From assembly GCA_016125585.1 (NCBI GenBank), contig WGLL01000007.1, positions 248,001-312,000 on the forward strand: a DNA stretch of 64,000 bases, written 5' to 3'. Within the stretch, counting starts at the first letter, position 1, and each line of letters begins with the position of its first letter. The notes under the pieces are model-generated. The model saw only the letters and a list, made by a program, of their open reading frames with translations, was not told the origin of the DNA and searched no databases. Positions 36,364-45,299 of this stretch are shown here, in pieces. The DNA is from Caulobacter sp. Its GTDB lineage: Bacteria; Pseudomonadota; Alphaproteobacteria; Caulobacterales; Caulobacteraceae. A program made the position numbers and the translations under genes.

Positions 36364-36975
36364 GTGTCCAAGGACAAGGCCAAGGAAACCGAAGCCGAGA
36401 CGGATGGCGCCGAGGGCGTCGACGGCGAGACGCCGGCCGGCAAGAAAAAGCCGCCGCTGAAGATGTTGATCATCGCCGGCGTCGCGGCCGTTCTCGTGCT
36501 CGGCGGGGGCGGCGGCGCGGCCTTCATGTTCCTCAAGCCCAAGCCGGACGCGGCCCACGGTGAGGCCGGCGCGAAGGAAAAGCCCAAGAAAAAGAAGAAG
36601 GAAGGCGGCGAGCACGGCGGCGGCGGCAAGGCCGAGCCCGGCGCCGCAACCGTGAAGGAAGGGCCGGACGGGATCGTCTTCTACACCCTGCCCGACATCG
36701 TGGTGAACATGCAGACGGCTGATGGCCGGCCGACCTTCCTCAAGCTCAAGCTGACCCTCGAGCTGCCCGATGAGGAACTGGTCGACGAGCTGAACCCGGC
36801 GATGCCGAGGATGAACGACATGTTCCAGACCTTCCTGCGCGAGATACGGCCGGAAGACCTGTCCGGCAGCCAGGGCAGCTACCAGCTGCGGATGGAAATT
36901 CTGCGCCGCGTAAACCTGCTGGTGGCGCCCTCGAAGGTAAATGCGGTCCTGATCGAGGAGATGCTGATCAACTAG
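36364..36975 (+). CDS. fliL: Flagellar basal-body protein FliL
   Basis: FliL is an inner-membrane protein that surrounds the stator and supports motor torque. The 203-residue product has an acidic cytoplasmic N-terminus, one transmembrane helix (about 33-56, MLIIAGVAAVLVLGGGGGAAFMFL), a Lys/Gly-rich linker and the periplasmic FliL domain (FYTLPDIVVNMQTADGRPTFLKLKLTLELPDEE) ending LNLLVAPSKVNAVLIEEMLIN-like. The start is GTG at 36364 with GAGGAG upstream. fliM follows after 27 bases. Confidence 0.95.
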   Translation: MSKDKAKETEAETDGAEGVDGETPAGKKKPPLKMLIIAGVAAVLVLGGGGGAAFMFLKPKPDAAHGEAGAKEKPKKKKKEGGEHGGGGKAEPGAATVKEGPDGIVFYTLPDIVVNMQTADGRPTFLKLKLTLELPDEELVDELNPAMPRMNDMFQTFLREIRPEDLSGSQGSYQLRMEILRRVNLLVAPSKVNAVLIEEMLIN

Positions 36976-37002
36976 GCCCCGGCCCGGTTGCGCGATTTGT
37001 TC

Positions 37003-38133
37003 ATGGCTGAAGACACCGAAGATCAGGACGCCCTGGCCCAGTGGGCCGCCAACAACGCCCCCGAAGAGGGCGGACCCGGCGCCGTGTCCGAGGCCGGGGT
37101 GGGCGAATGGGATGGCGGCGAGCCGGAGGGCGATGGCCTCATCGGATCTGAGCGCATCCTCAATCAGGACGAGATCGACAGCCTTCTGGGCTTTGACCTC
37201 TCCGACGACGAGGGCGGCGAGCGCACCGGCATCCGCGCCATCATCAATTCGGCCCTGGTCTCCTACGAGCGCCTGCCGATGCTGGAGATCGTCTTCGACC
37301 GCCTCGTGCGGTTGATGACCACCAGCCTGCGGAATTTCACCAGCGACAACGTCGAGGTCAGCCTCGACAACATCTCCTCGATCCGCTTCGGGGACTATCT
37401 GAACTCGATCCCCCTGCCGGCCATCCTGTCGGTGTTCAGGGCCGAGGAACTGGACAACTACGGTCTGCTGACCGTCGATTCCAACCTGATCTATTCGATC
37501 GTCGACGTGCTGCTGGGCGGACGCCGCGGCACCGCCGCCATGCGCATCGAGGGCCGGCCCTACACCACGATCGAGCGGGTGCTGGTGCAGCGAATGGTCG
37601 AGGTGGTGCTTCAGGACGCCAAGGCGGCGTTCGAGCCCTTGACGCCGGTCAATTTCGTCCTCGACCGGCTTGAGACCAACCCGCGCTTCGCCGCCATCGC
37701 CCGGCCGGCTAACGCCGCCATCCTGGTCAAGCTTCGCATCGACATGGAAGACCGTGGCGGGCGCATCGAGCTGCTTCTGCCCTACGCCACCCTCGAGCCG
37801 ATCCGGAAGATGCTGCTCCAGCAGTTCATGGGTGAGAAGTTCGGCCGCGACAACATCTGGGAAAGCCACCTGGCTACCGAGCTGTGGACCACCCAGATGG
37901 AGGTCCGCGCCGTGCTCGACGAGCAGCAGGCGCCGCTCAGCAAGGTTCTGGCGCTCAAGGTCGGCGACACCCTGATGCTCAACGCCACCGGCGACAGCCT
38001 GGTCGAGCTGCGGGCCGGAACGATTCCCCTGACCCGCGGCCGCATGGGCCGCCGCAATCATCACATCGCCGTGCGCTGCGAGGCGCCACTGGATCCGGCC
38101 GCCAAACAGGCCGTGCAAAAGAGGCTGACATGA
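37003..38133 (+). CDS. fliM: Flagellar motor switch protein FliM
   Basis: FliM is the C-ring switch component that binds CheY-P and sets rotation direction. The 376-residue protein has ILNQDEIDSLLGF (the N-terminal CheY-binding type motif LSQxEIDxLL), GIRAIINSALVSYERLPMLEIVFDRLVR, the middle CheC-like domain (YGLLTVDSNLIYSIVDVLLGGR) and a FliN-like C-terminal domain (LSKVLALKVGDTLML). ATG 37003 is used; a TTG five codons upstream is possible. The stop overlaps the next start by four bases. Confidence 0.96.
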   Translation: MAEDTEDQDALAQWAANNAPEEGGPGAVSEAGVGEWDGGEPEGDGLIGSERILNQDEIDSLLGFDLSDDEGGERTGIRAIINSALVSYERLPMLEIVFDRLVRLMTTSLRNFTSDNVEVSLDNISSIRFGDYLNSIPLPAILSVFRAEELDNYGLLTVDSNLIYSIVDVLLGGRRGTAAMRIEGRPYTTIERVLVQRMVEVVLQDAKAAFEPLTPVNFVLDRLETNPRFAAIARPANAAILVKLRIDMEDRGGRIELLLPYATLEPIRKMLLQQFMGEKFGRDNIWESHLATELWTTQMEVRAVLDEQQAPLSKVLALKVGDTLMLNATGDSLVELRAGTIPLTRGRMGRRNHHIAVRCEAPLDPAAKQAVQKRLT

Positions 38134-38615
38134 GCATCGTCGCGCTTTCCATGAACATCCTGCTGGGTGTGTTGCTCATTGCCGCCATGGCCTTTGGCTG
38201 GCGGCTGGAGCGTCAGCTCAAGGCCTTGCGCGCCGGTCACGACAATTTCGCCAAGGCGGTCGGCGATCTCGACGCCGCCGCGCGCCGCGCCGAGGCCGGT
38301 CTGGCCGCGCTTCGACTCGCCAGCGAGGAGGCCGAGGAAGGCCTCGCCGCCCGAATCGAGACGGCGCGCGCCCTCAGCGAGCAACTGGATCGCCCGATGT
38401 CCGACCGGTCGCGCCGCGGAACGCCGGGCGACGCCGCTCCCAGCCGCGACGATGACTGGCTGGACCGTCCCCTGGCGCCGGTCCGCGCCCGCACCGCTCC
38501 GGTGCGGTCGGAGCCCCAGACCACCGCCCGGTCGCGGGCGCGCATCGACGACGATCTGTTTGAACCCGAAATTGGCGCCGGCCGTCTGCGCGCCATACCC
38601 GGAGGCCGCTCATGA
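38130..38615 (+). CDS. Bitopic flagellar-operon protein (DUF6468-like; PflI candidate)
   Basis: A 161-residue protein with a very short N-terminal tail, one transmembrane helix (about 5-24, ALSMNILLGVLLIAAMAFGW), a cytoplasmic coiled coil (25-85, many Ala/Glu heptads) and a disordered Pro/Arg-rich end. It overlaps fliM by ATGA, so it is translated with the switch. Its position and topology (a short periplasmic end and one helix) match, from memory, the flagellar-positioning protein PflI of Caulobacter crescentus, encoded with early flagellar genes; sequence identity was not checked. It is a good candidate for polar-flagellum placement. Confidence 0.75.
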   Translation: MSIVALSMNILLGVLLIAAMAFGWRLERQLKALRAGHDNFAKAVGDLDAAARRAEAGLAALRLASEEAEEGLAARIETARALSEQLDRPMSDRSRRGTPGDAAPSRDDDWLDRPLAPVRARTAPVRSEPQTTARSRARIDDDLFEPEIGAGRLRAIPGGRS

Positions 38616-39394
38616 GCCGCATTCCCCGCATTCTTCCCCTGGCCGGCGTCGCTGTCGCCGGGGTTCTGGCGATCAACGCCCTGGCTGGCGCGGACAGTGT
38701 TCCGCGCCTCTTTTCCGGCGCCCGGGCCTGGGCCGAGGGCACGGAAGGCAAGGCGCCGGAGGCCAAGACCGACGCCGAGGCCGCCAAGGCGGCCAAGCCG
38801 GCCGCCGTCTGCGCCCCGACCGCCGCCGAACTGGCCAAGGAGGCCGGGCTGTCGCCGTCGGAGCTGCAGGCGCTGCAGGACCTGGGCGCCCGTCGCGGCC
38901 AGCTGGACGAGCGTGAGCAGGGCATGGACGTGCAGCTTCAGCTGATCGCCGCGGCCGAGGCCAAGCTGGACGCCAAGTTCAAGGCGCTCGACACCCTCAA
39001 GGGCGACATCAAGGGCCTGCTCGGCCAAGCCGACGCCCAGCAGGAGCAGGAAATCACCCGGCTGGTCGCCGTGTTCTCGGCGATGAAGCCCAAGGACGCC
39101 GCCGCGCAGATGCGCGTGCTCGACGACAGCGTCCGCCTGCCGATCGCCTCGCGCATGAAGGAACGCACCCTGGCCGCCATCCTGGCCCAGATGCCGCCGG
39201 CGGAAGCCAACAAGATCACCGAGGCCCTGGCCCGCCGGTTCACCGACAACGCGGCGGTTCTGGCCGGCAAGAAGGCGCTTGAGCCGACGCCGCAGGAAGT
39301 CGCGACGGCGGCGCCGACGACTCCGAGCGGCAAGCCGGCGGCGGGTCCGGCCGGCAAGGCGCCTGACGCCAAGCCGCAGACCAAGGGCGGCTAG
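38612..39394 (+). CDS. MotE-like flagellar chaperone protein
   Basis: A 260-residue protein with an N-terminal hydrophobic segment (about 8-27), an Ala/Lys-rich linker, a coiled coil (SELQALQDLGARRGQLDEREQGM and on to about 165) and the MgtE-N-like domain MKPKDAAAQMRVLDDSVRLPIASRMKERTLAAILAQMPPAEANKITEAL (about 155-205), the mark of MotE. MotE proteins steady the stator partner MotC/MotB-type proteins in the periplasm. It overlaps the bitopic gene by four bases and is directly followed by the TPR gene. Confidence 0.8.
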   Translation: MSRIPRILPLAGVAVAGVLAINALAGADSVPRLFSGARAWAEGTEGKAPEAKTDAEAAKAAKPAAVCAPTAAELAKEAGLSPSELQALQDLGARRGQLDEREQGMDVQLQLIAAAEAKLDAKFKALDTLKGDIKGLLGQADAQQEQEITRLVAVFSAMKPKDAAAQMRVLDDSVRLPIASRMKERTLAAILAQMPPAEANKITEALARRFTDNAAVLAGKKALEPTPQEVATAAPTTPSGKPAAGPAGKAPDAKPQTKGG

Positions 39395-42316
39395 ATGAGT
39401 CTTCGCCGGACACTCCGCTCCGGCGTTGCGGCCGCCTGCATCCTGGGCGTCGCCGCGCCCGTCGGCTATGCGGCGCCGGCGGTCAGCAGCCGTTCGGCCC
39501 TCGATATCAAGTTCGCCGAGGCCGAGCAGTTCTCGCGCATCGAGTTTCACTGGGCTGGCCGAGCAAGGGTTCAGTCCCGACGCGAAGGCCAGGCGCTGAT
39601 CCTGCGCTTCAGTCGCGACGCCGACCCCGACATCGGCATGCTTCGGGCGACGCCGCCGAAGTGGATCAAGCGGGTAGAGACCCGTCACGTCGGCGGCGTC
39701 CTCGAAATCGTCCTGACCCTGGACGACGGCGCCGATGCGATCGTCGGCCAGTCGGATGGGGCGGCCTACGTCAACGTCTCGGCGAAGAAGGCGGCGCCCG
39801 CCGCGCCGCCTGAACCGCCGCCTCCCGCCGAGGTCGCCACCACCACGGCGCCGCCCCGGGCCAATCCGACGCCGGCCAACGGTCTGGTTCCGGTCTCGAT
39901 CAAGCAGGCCGCCAGCGAGACGCGTCTCAGCTTTGACTGGAAGGCCCCCCTTGGCGCGGCGGTGTTTCGCCGGGGTGAGGCCCTCTGGATCGTCTTCGAC
40001 GCCCCGGGTCGGCTGGACGTCGGCAAGCTGCCGGCCAACAACAATCGCTATCGGCGGCTGCAGGCGCTGAACGGCAAGGACTACGCTGCTCTGCGGCTTG
40101 TCGTGGCCCGCGACGCCCCCGTCTCGGTGGTCGGCGAGGGGGCGCGCTGGACGGTTGTGCTCGGCGGCGGAGCGCCGGCCTCGCGCGATTCCACGGGCGG
40201 CGTGATCAAGGTGTCCCGCGACGCGGAGTCAGCCGGGGCTGCGCTCAGCGCGGCCATGGCCGGCGCCGGACGGCCGGTGTGGATCGACGATCCGGTGGTC
40301 GGCGACAGGCTGGGCGTCGTGCCGGCTCTGGCGCCCGCAAAGGGTCTGTCCGCCCGCCGCGACTACGTCGATCTGGCCATGCTGCCCACGGTCCACGGCC
40401 TGGCAATCGAAAGCTATGCGCCCGGGCTGTCGATGGCGGTCAACGGCGATCTGGTGACGGTGGGCAAGGCCGCCGGCCTGACCCTCTCGCCAGGCTGGCT
40501 GGCGGAAGCGGGTCAGGATGCCGAGGCCCCGGGCGCGCCCGCCAAGGCGTCAATGCCCTCGCTGATCGGCGAGGACTGGGGCAAGACCGGCAAGGGCGGG
40601 TTCATGGCCCGATATGACGTCCTGATGGCGGCGGCTTCCGCCGAGGAGGCCAAGGGCGACGCAGCGCCGACCGACGCCCGGATGGCGCTGGCGCGGTTCC
40701 TGGTCGGCTCGGAACTGTCCTACGAAGCCATCGGCATGCTCAACGCCACGGCCCGCTCGCGCGAGACCCTGATGGGGGACGCCGACTTCCGGGGCCTGCG
40801 CGGCATCTCCCGGGTGATGGCCGGGAGGCTGAAAGAGGCCGACAGCGACCTTTCGGTGGGCGTCCTGGCGGACGATCCCTCAAGCGCCGCCTGGCGCGGC
40901 TATATCGCCTCGCAGCAGGGACAATGGGCCGACGCCCGCGCCAAGTTCGCCCAGGCGGCTCAGGCCATGTCCCTGTTCCCGCCGGTCTGGCGGGCCCGCT
41001 TCGAACGCGCAGACGCGGAGGCGGCCATCGCCCTTGGCGATCTGGCCGGCGCCGAAAGCTGCATGCGCCGGGCCAGCATCGCCGGGCTGCCCTCGGCGGA
41101 GGAGATGGCCAATCATCTCACCGAAGCCAAGCTGCTGGAGGCGCGGGGCCAGAAGGACAAGGCCCTGGCCATCTATGAGCAGATCGCCAAGGCGCCGCTT
41201 GAGCAATATTCGACGCCGGCCATGCTCCACGCGACCCAGATCCGCCTGGAGCAGGGCAAGATCACGCCGGTCGAGGCGGCGCGGATCTTCGACGGCTTGC
41301 GCTATCGCTGGCGGGGAGACGCCACCGAGCTTGAAACCGTGCGGATGCTCGGCAAGCTGTATCTGAGCCAGGGCCGGTACCGCGAGGCGCTGGAGGCGCT
41401 GCGGTCGGCGGGAACGCGGCTGCCGGACCTGCCCGTGGCGCTGGATCTTCAGAATGACCTGTCGGCGGCCTTCCGCAGCCTGTTCCTCGATGGTCTGGCC
41501 GATGGGCTGGAACCGATCCAGGCGCTGGGTCTGTTCAACGACTTCAAGGACCTGATCCCCATCGGCGCCGATGGCGACATGATGGCCCGCAAGATGGTGC
41601 GGCGGCTGGTTGACGTCGATCTGCTGGACCAGGCCGCGACGATCCTGAAATGGCAGGTGGACAACCGTCTGGACGGCGTGGCCAAGGCCCAGGTGGCCAC
41701 CGATCTGGCCCTGATCTACCTGATGAACCGCCAGCCGGAACAGGCGCTTGCGGCCATCAACGGCTCCCGCACGACCGTCCTGCCCGCCGCGTTGAACGCC
41801 GAACGGCGGGTCATCACCGCCCGCGCCCTGATGGGGGTCGGGCGGCTCGACGCGGCGCTTGAAGTGATCGAGTCCGACAACTCCGCCGAGGCGCTGGATG
41901 TCCGCTCCGAGATCGCCTGGAAGGGCCGCAGCTGGCCGCTGGCCGGCGAGCTCTATGAGAAGGGTTTGGGCGACCGCTGGAAGAGCCCCTTGCCGTTGCG
42001 GGCCGACGAGGAAGGCCGGCTCCTGCGGGCAGGCGTGGCCTACAGCCTGGCGGGAGACGAGGCCAGCCTGACCAGGATGCGGGACCGCTACGAGCCGCTG
42101 TTCGACGCCGGCCGCAATCCCGAAGCGCTCAAGGTCGCCTTCTCGGCCATGGACGGGGCCCGTCTGACCACGACCGACTTCGGTCGCTCGGTCGCCGAGA
42201 CCGAAGCCTTCAATGGCTGGGTGGCGCGGATGAAGACCAAATTCCGGGACAGCCCGGCGCCGCTGGGCAAGGCGACCCGCCAGGCGGAAGCCAAACCGGC
42301 GACCAAGGCCGGCTGA
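39395..42316 (+). CDS. Exported TPR-repeat protein of the fliL-fliM operon
   Basis: A 973-residue protein beginning immediately after the MotE-like gene (zero-base gap). A signal peptide (about 1-27, ending YAAP) sends it to the periplasm. The first about 400 residues are mostly beta-like with a Pro-rich linker (about 132-165); from about 410 on, helices with TPR spacing repeat (RFLVGSELSYEAIGML, KALAIYEQIAKAPLEQ, YLSQGRYREALEALRSAG, LALIYLMNRQPEQALAAIN, GRLDAALEVIES). No enzyme motif is visible. Its operon suggests a scaffold for motor or rod assembly. I do not know a described function. Confidence 0.8.
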   Translation: MSLRRTLRSGVAAACILGVAAPVGYAAPAVSSRSALDIKFAEAEQFSRIEFHWAGRARVQSRREGQALILRFSRDADPDIGMLRATPPKWIKRVETRHVGGVLEIVLTLDDGADAIVGQSDGAAYVNVSAKKAAPAAPPEPPPPAEVATTTAPPRANPTPANGLVPVSIKQAASETRLSFDWKAPLGAAVFRRGEALWIVFDAPGRLDVGKLPANNNRYRRLQALNGKDYAALRLVVARDAPVSVVGEGARWTVVLGGGAPASRDSTGGVIKVSRDAESAGAALSAAMAGAGRPVWIDDPVVGDRLGVVPALAPAKGLSARRDYVDLAMLPTVHGLAIESYAPGLSMAVNGDLVTVGKAAGLTLSPGWLAEAGQDAEAPGAPAKASMPSLIGEDWGKTGKGGFMARYDVLMAAASAEEAKGDAAPTDARMALARFLVGSELSYEAIGMLNATARSRETLMGDADFRGLRGISRVMAGRLKEADSDLSVGVLADDPSSAAWRGYIASQQGQWADARAKFAQAAQAMSLFPPVWRARFERADAEAAIALGDLAGAESCMRRASIAGLPSAEEMANHLTEAKLLEARGQKDKALAIYEQIAKAPLEQYSTPAMLHATQIRLEQGKITPVEAARIFDGLRYRWRGDATELETVRMLGKLYLSQGRYREALEALRSAGTRLPDLPVALDLQNDLSAAFRSLFLDGLADGLEPIQALGLFNDFKDLIPIGADGDMMARKMVRRLVDVDLLDQAATILKWQVDNRLDGVAKAQVATDLALIYLMNRQPEQALAAINGSRTTVLPAALNAERRVITARALMGVGRLDAALEVIESDNSAEALDVRSEIAWKGRSWPLAGELYEKGLGDRWKSPLPLRADEEGRLLRAGVAYSLAGDEASLTRMRDRYEPLFDAGRNPEALKVAFSAMDGARLTTTDFGRSVAETEAFNGWVARMKTKFRDSPAPLGKATRQAEAKPATKAG

Positions 42317-42371
42317 TAAGACCACCGCGAAGGGTCGTTCCGGCCAGACGGAATCCGGGCGTGTTGCGTCT

Positions 42372-43130
42372 TCAACCGGGAATGAAGCTCTCGACCAGGC
42401 TTCCCGCGACCAGGCGCCAGCCATCCACCAGCACAAAGAAGATCAGCTTGAAGGGCAGGCTGATGACGACCGGCGGCAACATCATCATCCCCATGCTCAT
42501 CAGCACGCTGGCCACCACCAGATCTATAACCAGGAAGGGCACGAACAGCAGAAAGCCGATCTCGAAGGCGCGCTTCAGCTCGCTGATCATGAAGGCCGGG
42601 GTGACCACGCGAAGCGGCGTGTCCTGCAGGGTGGCGGGCTTGGAAATCTTGGACAGGCGAACAAACAGCGCCAGGTCGTCGCGGTCCACCTGGCTGAGCA
42701 TGAAGGTCTTCACCGGCGAGGAGGCCGCGTCGAAGGCCTGTGGCAGCTCCATCTGCTGATTGAGCAGCGGCCGGATTCCCTCATCGTAGGATTTCTGGAA
42801 GGTCGGGGCCATGACGATGGCGGTCAGGAACAGGGCCAGGCTGATCAGCACCGCATTGGGCGGGCTCTGTTGCAGCCCAAGGGCCGTCCTCAGCAAGCCC
42901 AGGACCACCACGATGCGCACGAAGCTGGTGGTCATGATGACGATCGACGGCGCCAGGGACAGCACCGTCATCAGCCCGATCAGCTGGACGACCCGTTCGG
43001 TCAGACCGGCCCCTGTGCCAAGGTCGATGTTGACGGCCTGGGCGGCGGCGACGCCCGGCAAGGCCAGGGCGGCGGCCAGGACCAAGCCAAGCGCCAGCGG
43101 CAGGCGCGCGCCTCTGAGGGCGACCTTCAT
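42372..43130 (-). CDS. fliP: Flagellar type III export protein FliP
   Basis: FliP forms, with FliQ and FliR, the export gate at the core of the basal body. The 252-residue protein has a cleavable signal (1-30), the NIDLGTGAGLTERVVQLIGLMTVLSLAPSIVIMTTSFVRIVVVLGLLRTALG block, QSPPNAVLISLALFLT and the C-terminal FMISELKRAFEIGFLLFVPFLVIDLVVASVLMSMGMMMLPP signature. Its start overlaps the fliO stop by four bases. fliQ and fliR are not in the window. Confidence 0.97.
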   Translation of the reverse strand: MKVALRGARLPLALGLVLAAALALPGVAAAQAVNIDLGTGAGLTERVVQLIGLMTVLSLAPSIVIMTTSFVRIVVVLGLLRTALGLQQSPPNAVLISLALFLTAIVMAPTFQKSYDEGIRPLLNQQMELPQAFDAASSPVKTFMLSQVDRDDLALFVRLSKISKPATLQDTPLRVVTPAFMISELKRAFEIGFLLFVPFLVIDLVVASVLMSMGMMMLPPVVISLPFKLIFFVLVDGWRLVAGSLVESFIPG

Positions 43131-43438
43131 TGGGCGATCTCCTTGGCGGGGGCCTTGCGCGAGCGTGATGGCGCGGGCGGCTTGAGCGTTTCCAGCATGC
43201 GGCCCTCGCCAATGAGGATCAGCCGCTCCTCGCCGTCGAGGCGGACGAGAACGAGGCGGCGGGTCGGGTCCAGAACCAGGGTTTCCAGCAAGGCCAGTCT
43301 CCGCTCCCGCGCCGGTCCCTGAAACCGGGCGATCACATCGGGGCCGAACCGTCGCAGGCCGACCGCGGTCAGGCCGATCAGGCCCAGGGTCACCGCGAGG
43401 GCGGCGATCGCCTGAAGGATCTGGAGCAGGGTGGCCAT
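43127..43438 (-). CDS. fliO: Flagellar biosynthetic protein FliO
   Basis: A 103-residue single-pass membrane protein (helix about 5-27) that helps assemble the FliP pore. After the helix comes the FliO-type cytoplasmic domain, RRLALLETLVLDPTRRLVLVRLDGEERLILIGEGRMLETL. It overlaps fliP by four bases and is divergent from flgB, with a CtrA box between them. Confidence 0.9.
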   Translation of the reverse strand: MATLLQILQAIAALAVTLGLIGLTAVGLRRFGPDVIARFQGPARERRLALLETLVLDPTRRLVLVRLDGEERLILIGEGRMLETLKPPAPSRSRKAPAKEIAQ

Positions 43439-43483
43439 GGGTGCGCGGTACTCTGGGGACCCCCACCAGATGGCCTGTAAAAC

Positions 43484-43500
43484 TTAAGGGCCGATTAACC
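43484..43500. promoter_or_regulatory. CtrA-binding box between fliO and flgB
   Basis: TTAA-GGGCCGA-TTAACC is a perfect TTAA-N7-TTAA CtrA site, 24 bases before the flgB start and 46 bases before fliO. Both divergent operons are early (class II) flagellar genes, the class CtrA controls in Caulobacter. Confidence 0.8.
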
Positions 43501-43523
43501 CTGTTTCTTCACTGTTGGGGCCC

Positions 43524-43976
43524 ATGAACATCGGCGACATCCCGCTTTTCTCGATGCTTCGCAACCGCCTCGGATACCTCTCCGAGCGGCAGAACGTGAT
43601 CGCCGAGAATATCGCCAACGCCAGCACGCCCGGGTTCATCGCCCGCGACATGAAGCCGTTCAGTTTCGAGGCGACCCTGCGAGGCCAGAACGGCGGCCAG
43701 ATGGGCAGATCGGCGACGACCCTGGCCATGAGCCAGCCGGTGATGACCCAGGCCGGCCACATGACCGGAACCGCGCGCAAGGCCGGCGGCGTCCAGACCT
43801 ACGGCAAGGCGGTGAAGAGCCGCGACACGGAGACGACGCTCGACGGCAACGGCGTGGTGCTCGAGGACCAGATGATCAAGATGACCGAGACGCGGATGGA
43901 ATATGACGCCGCGATCGGTTTCTACCAGAAATCCATGGCCCTGCTCCGCATGGCCGCCCGGCCGCCGGGTCGCTAG
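43524..43976 (+). CDS. flgB: Flagellar proximal rod protein FlgB
   Basis: A 150-residue proximal rod subunit. The N-terminal rod motif is LSERQNVIAENIANASTPGF, and the C-terminal helix KMTETRMEYDAAIGFYQKSMALLRMA is typical of rod proteins. The ATG at 43524 is preferred to a TTG three codons upstream. flgC follows after 11 bases and fliE 10 bases later, the usual flgB-flgC-fliE operon; the CtrA box lies before it. Confidence 0.96.
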   Translation: MNIGDIPLFSMLRNRLGYLSERQNVIAENIANASTPGFIARDMKPFSFEATLRGQNGGQMGRSATTLAMSQPVMTQAGHMTGTARKAGGVQTYGKAVKSRDTETTLDGNGVVLEDQMIKMTETRMEYDAAIGFYQKSMALLRMAARPPGR

Positions 43977-43987
43977 AGGACCGCTAG

Positions 43988-44407
43988 ATGCCCGAGATTC
44001 CGTCTCAGCCGAACGTCACCATGCGCATCGCCACTTCCGGCCTGCGGGCGCAGCAGGCGCGGATGCGGGTCATCGCCGAGAACATGGCCAACGCCAATTC
44101 CACCGCGCGCACCCCGGACGGCGACCCCTACCGGCGGCAGGTCTCGGTGTTTCAGCCCAAGGCCATCGACGGCGGCCAGGGGGTCCAGCTGGCGCGCATC
44201 GAACCCGACAGCCGCGACTTCAAGATGACCTACGATCCCGGTCACCCCGCGGCCAACGCCGACGGTTACGTCAAGACGCCCAATGTCGATCCGCTGATCG
44301 AGGCGCTCGACCTGCGGGAAGCCCAGCGGGCCTATGAGGCCAATCTCAACGTCATCGAGACGGCGCGGTCGATGGAGATGCGCACCCTCGAACTGCTCAA
44401 GAAATAG
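43988..44407 (+). CDS. flgC: Flagellar proximal rod protein FlgC
   Basis: A 139-residue rod subunit. MRIATSGLRAQQARMRVIAENMANANSTARTPDGDPYRRQ is the diagnostic N-terminal block, with GYVKTPNVDPLIEALDLREAQRAYEANLNVIETARSM as the C-terminal coiled coil. It lies between flgB and fliE in one operon, with short gaps on both sides. Confidence 0.97.
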   Translation: MPEIPSQPNVTMRIATSGLRAQQARMRVIAENMANANSTARTPDGDPYRRQVSVFQPKAIDGGQGVQLARIEPDSRDFKMTYDPGHPAANADGYVKTPNVDPLIEALDLREAQRAYEANLNVIETARSMEMRTLELLKK

Positions 44408-44417
44408 GGGCTGAGGC

Positions 44418-44723
44418 ATGATCACCGCGCTCGCCGCCGCCAAGGCCTATGCCGCGACCCAGGGCGCCGGAGGCGTGCCCGGAACCGACGCCGCCTCCGT
44501 TGGCGGCGCCAGCTTTGGCGATCTCCTGAAGAATGTGCTCGGCGACGCGGTGCAGAGCTCCAAGACCGCTGAAAGCCAGATGGCGGCCCATGTGGCGGGG
44601 AAGTCGGAACTGATCGACGTGGTCACCGCCATTTCCTCGGCCGAGGCCAGCCTTGAGACCGTGATGGCCGTGCGGGATCAGGTGATCAGCGCCTATCAGG
44701 AAATCATGCGGATGCCGATCTGA
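44418..44723 (+). CDS. fliE: Flagellar hook-basal body protein FliE
   Basis: A 101-residue protein that joins the MS ring and rod and is needed for rod export. Its family C-terminal part, [33 protein letters not shown], is complete, after [21 protein letters not shown]. It ends the flgB-flgC-fliE operon. A short GGCC hairpin follows the stop. Confidence 0.95.
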   Translation: MITALAAAKAYAATQGAGGVPGTDAASVGGASFGDLLKNVLGDAVQSSKTAESQMAAHVAGKSELIDVVTAISSAEASLETVMAVRDQVISAYQEIMRMPI

Positions 44724-44814
44724 CGGCCTTTGCCGGCCATCTTCAGCATGAACCGAACATAACGACCGGCTCAGGTCCGCTTCAGGCGGCAGGCACTAAA
44801 ACCTTCCTCATGGT

Positions 44815-44835
44815 GTTCATCCGGTTCGGGTGAAC
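44815..44835 (+). promoter_or_regulatory. Leader hairpin before the small secreted gene
   Basis: GTTCATCCG pairs with CGGGTGAAC around GTT (one G-U pair) immediately upstream of the AAGAGGAG ribosome site of the next gene. It may shape translation initiation or mark the end of the fliE transcript; nothing decides between these. Confidence 0.35.
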
Positions 44836-44857
44836 GAAACCCAAGAGGAGTTCCACC

Positions 44858-45274
44858 ATGAAGAAGATCATCATCGCCGCCACGGCCGCCGCCGCCCTGA
44901 TGGCCGCCATGCCCGCCGCCGCCCAGACCTACGGCCACAGCCGCGACGGCTACCGCGGCGACCGCGCCGCTCAGGTTTATCGCGGCGGGCCCGCCGTCCG
45001 CGCCGAGCGCCGTGACGATCGCCGCGACTGGATCCAGCTGCGCCGGATCGACCAGCGCCAGGCCCAGATCGCCCGCCGCATCGACGTCGGCCTCCGCCAG
45101 CGCGCCCTGACCTATCACGAGGCCCGCATCCTGCGGACCAAGCTCAACCAGATCGAGCGTCTTGAGCGTCGCTACGTTCGCTCCAACCGCGATCTGACCC
45201 GCGCCGAGGCCCGGAACCTGAACATCCGCCTCGACCAGTTGACCTGGGAGCTTCGCTACCGTCTCCGCGCGTAA
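44858..45274 (+). CDS. Small Arg-rich exported protein of unknown function
   Basis: A 138-residue protein with a signal peptide (1-22, ending AAAQ) and a strong AAGAGGAG site 9 bases before the ATG. The mature part is very basic, with Arg-rich helices (AERRDDRRDWIQLRRIDQRQAQIARRID, LTYHEARILRTKLNQIERLERRYVRS) and no cysteine. The helical, charged layout resembles small periplasmic adaptor or stress proteins, but I assign no family. It has its own terminator 25 bases later, so it is an independent transcript. Such well-expressed small secreted proteins are often conserved in Caulobacteraceae. Confidence 0.75.
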   Translation: MKKIIIAATAAAALMAAMPAAAQTYGHSRDGYRGDRAAQVYRGGPAVRAERRDDRRDWIQLRRIDQRQAQIARRIDVGLRQRALTYHEARILRTKLNQIERLERRYVRSNRDLTRAEARNLNIRLDQLTWELRYRLRA

Positions 45275-45299
45275 CGGCTGAGGCGACCAGCTGAAGGAA

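Noticed and set aside
36220..38118. 632-codon open frame antisense to fliL-fliM
   Set aside because: Opposite two certain flagellar genes; no conserved motif or ribosome site.
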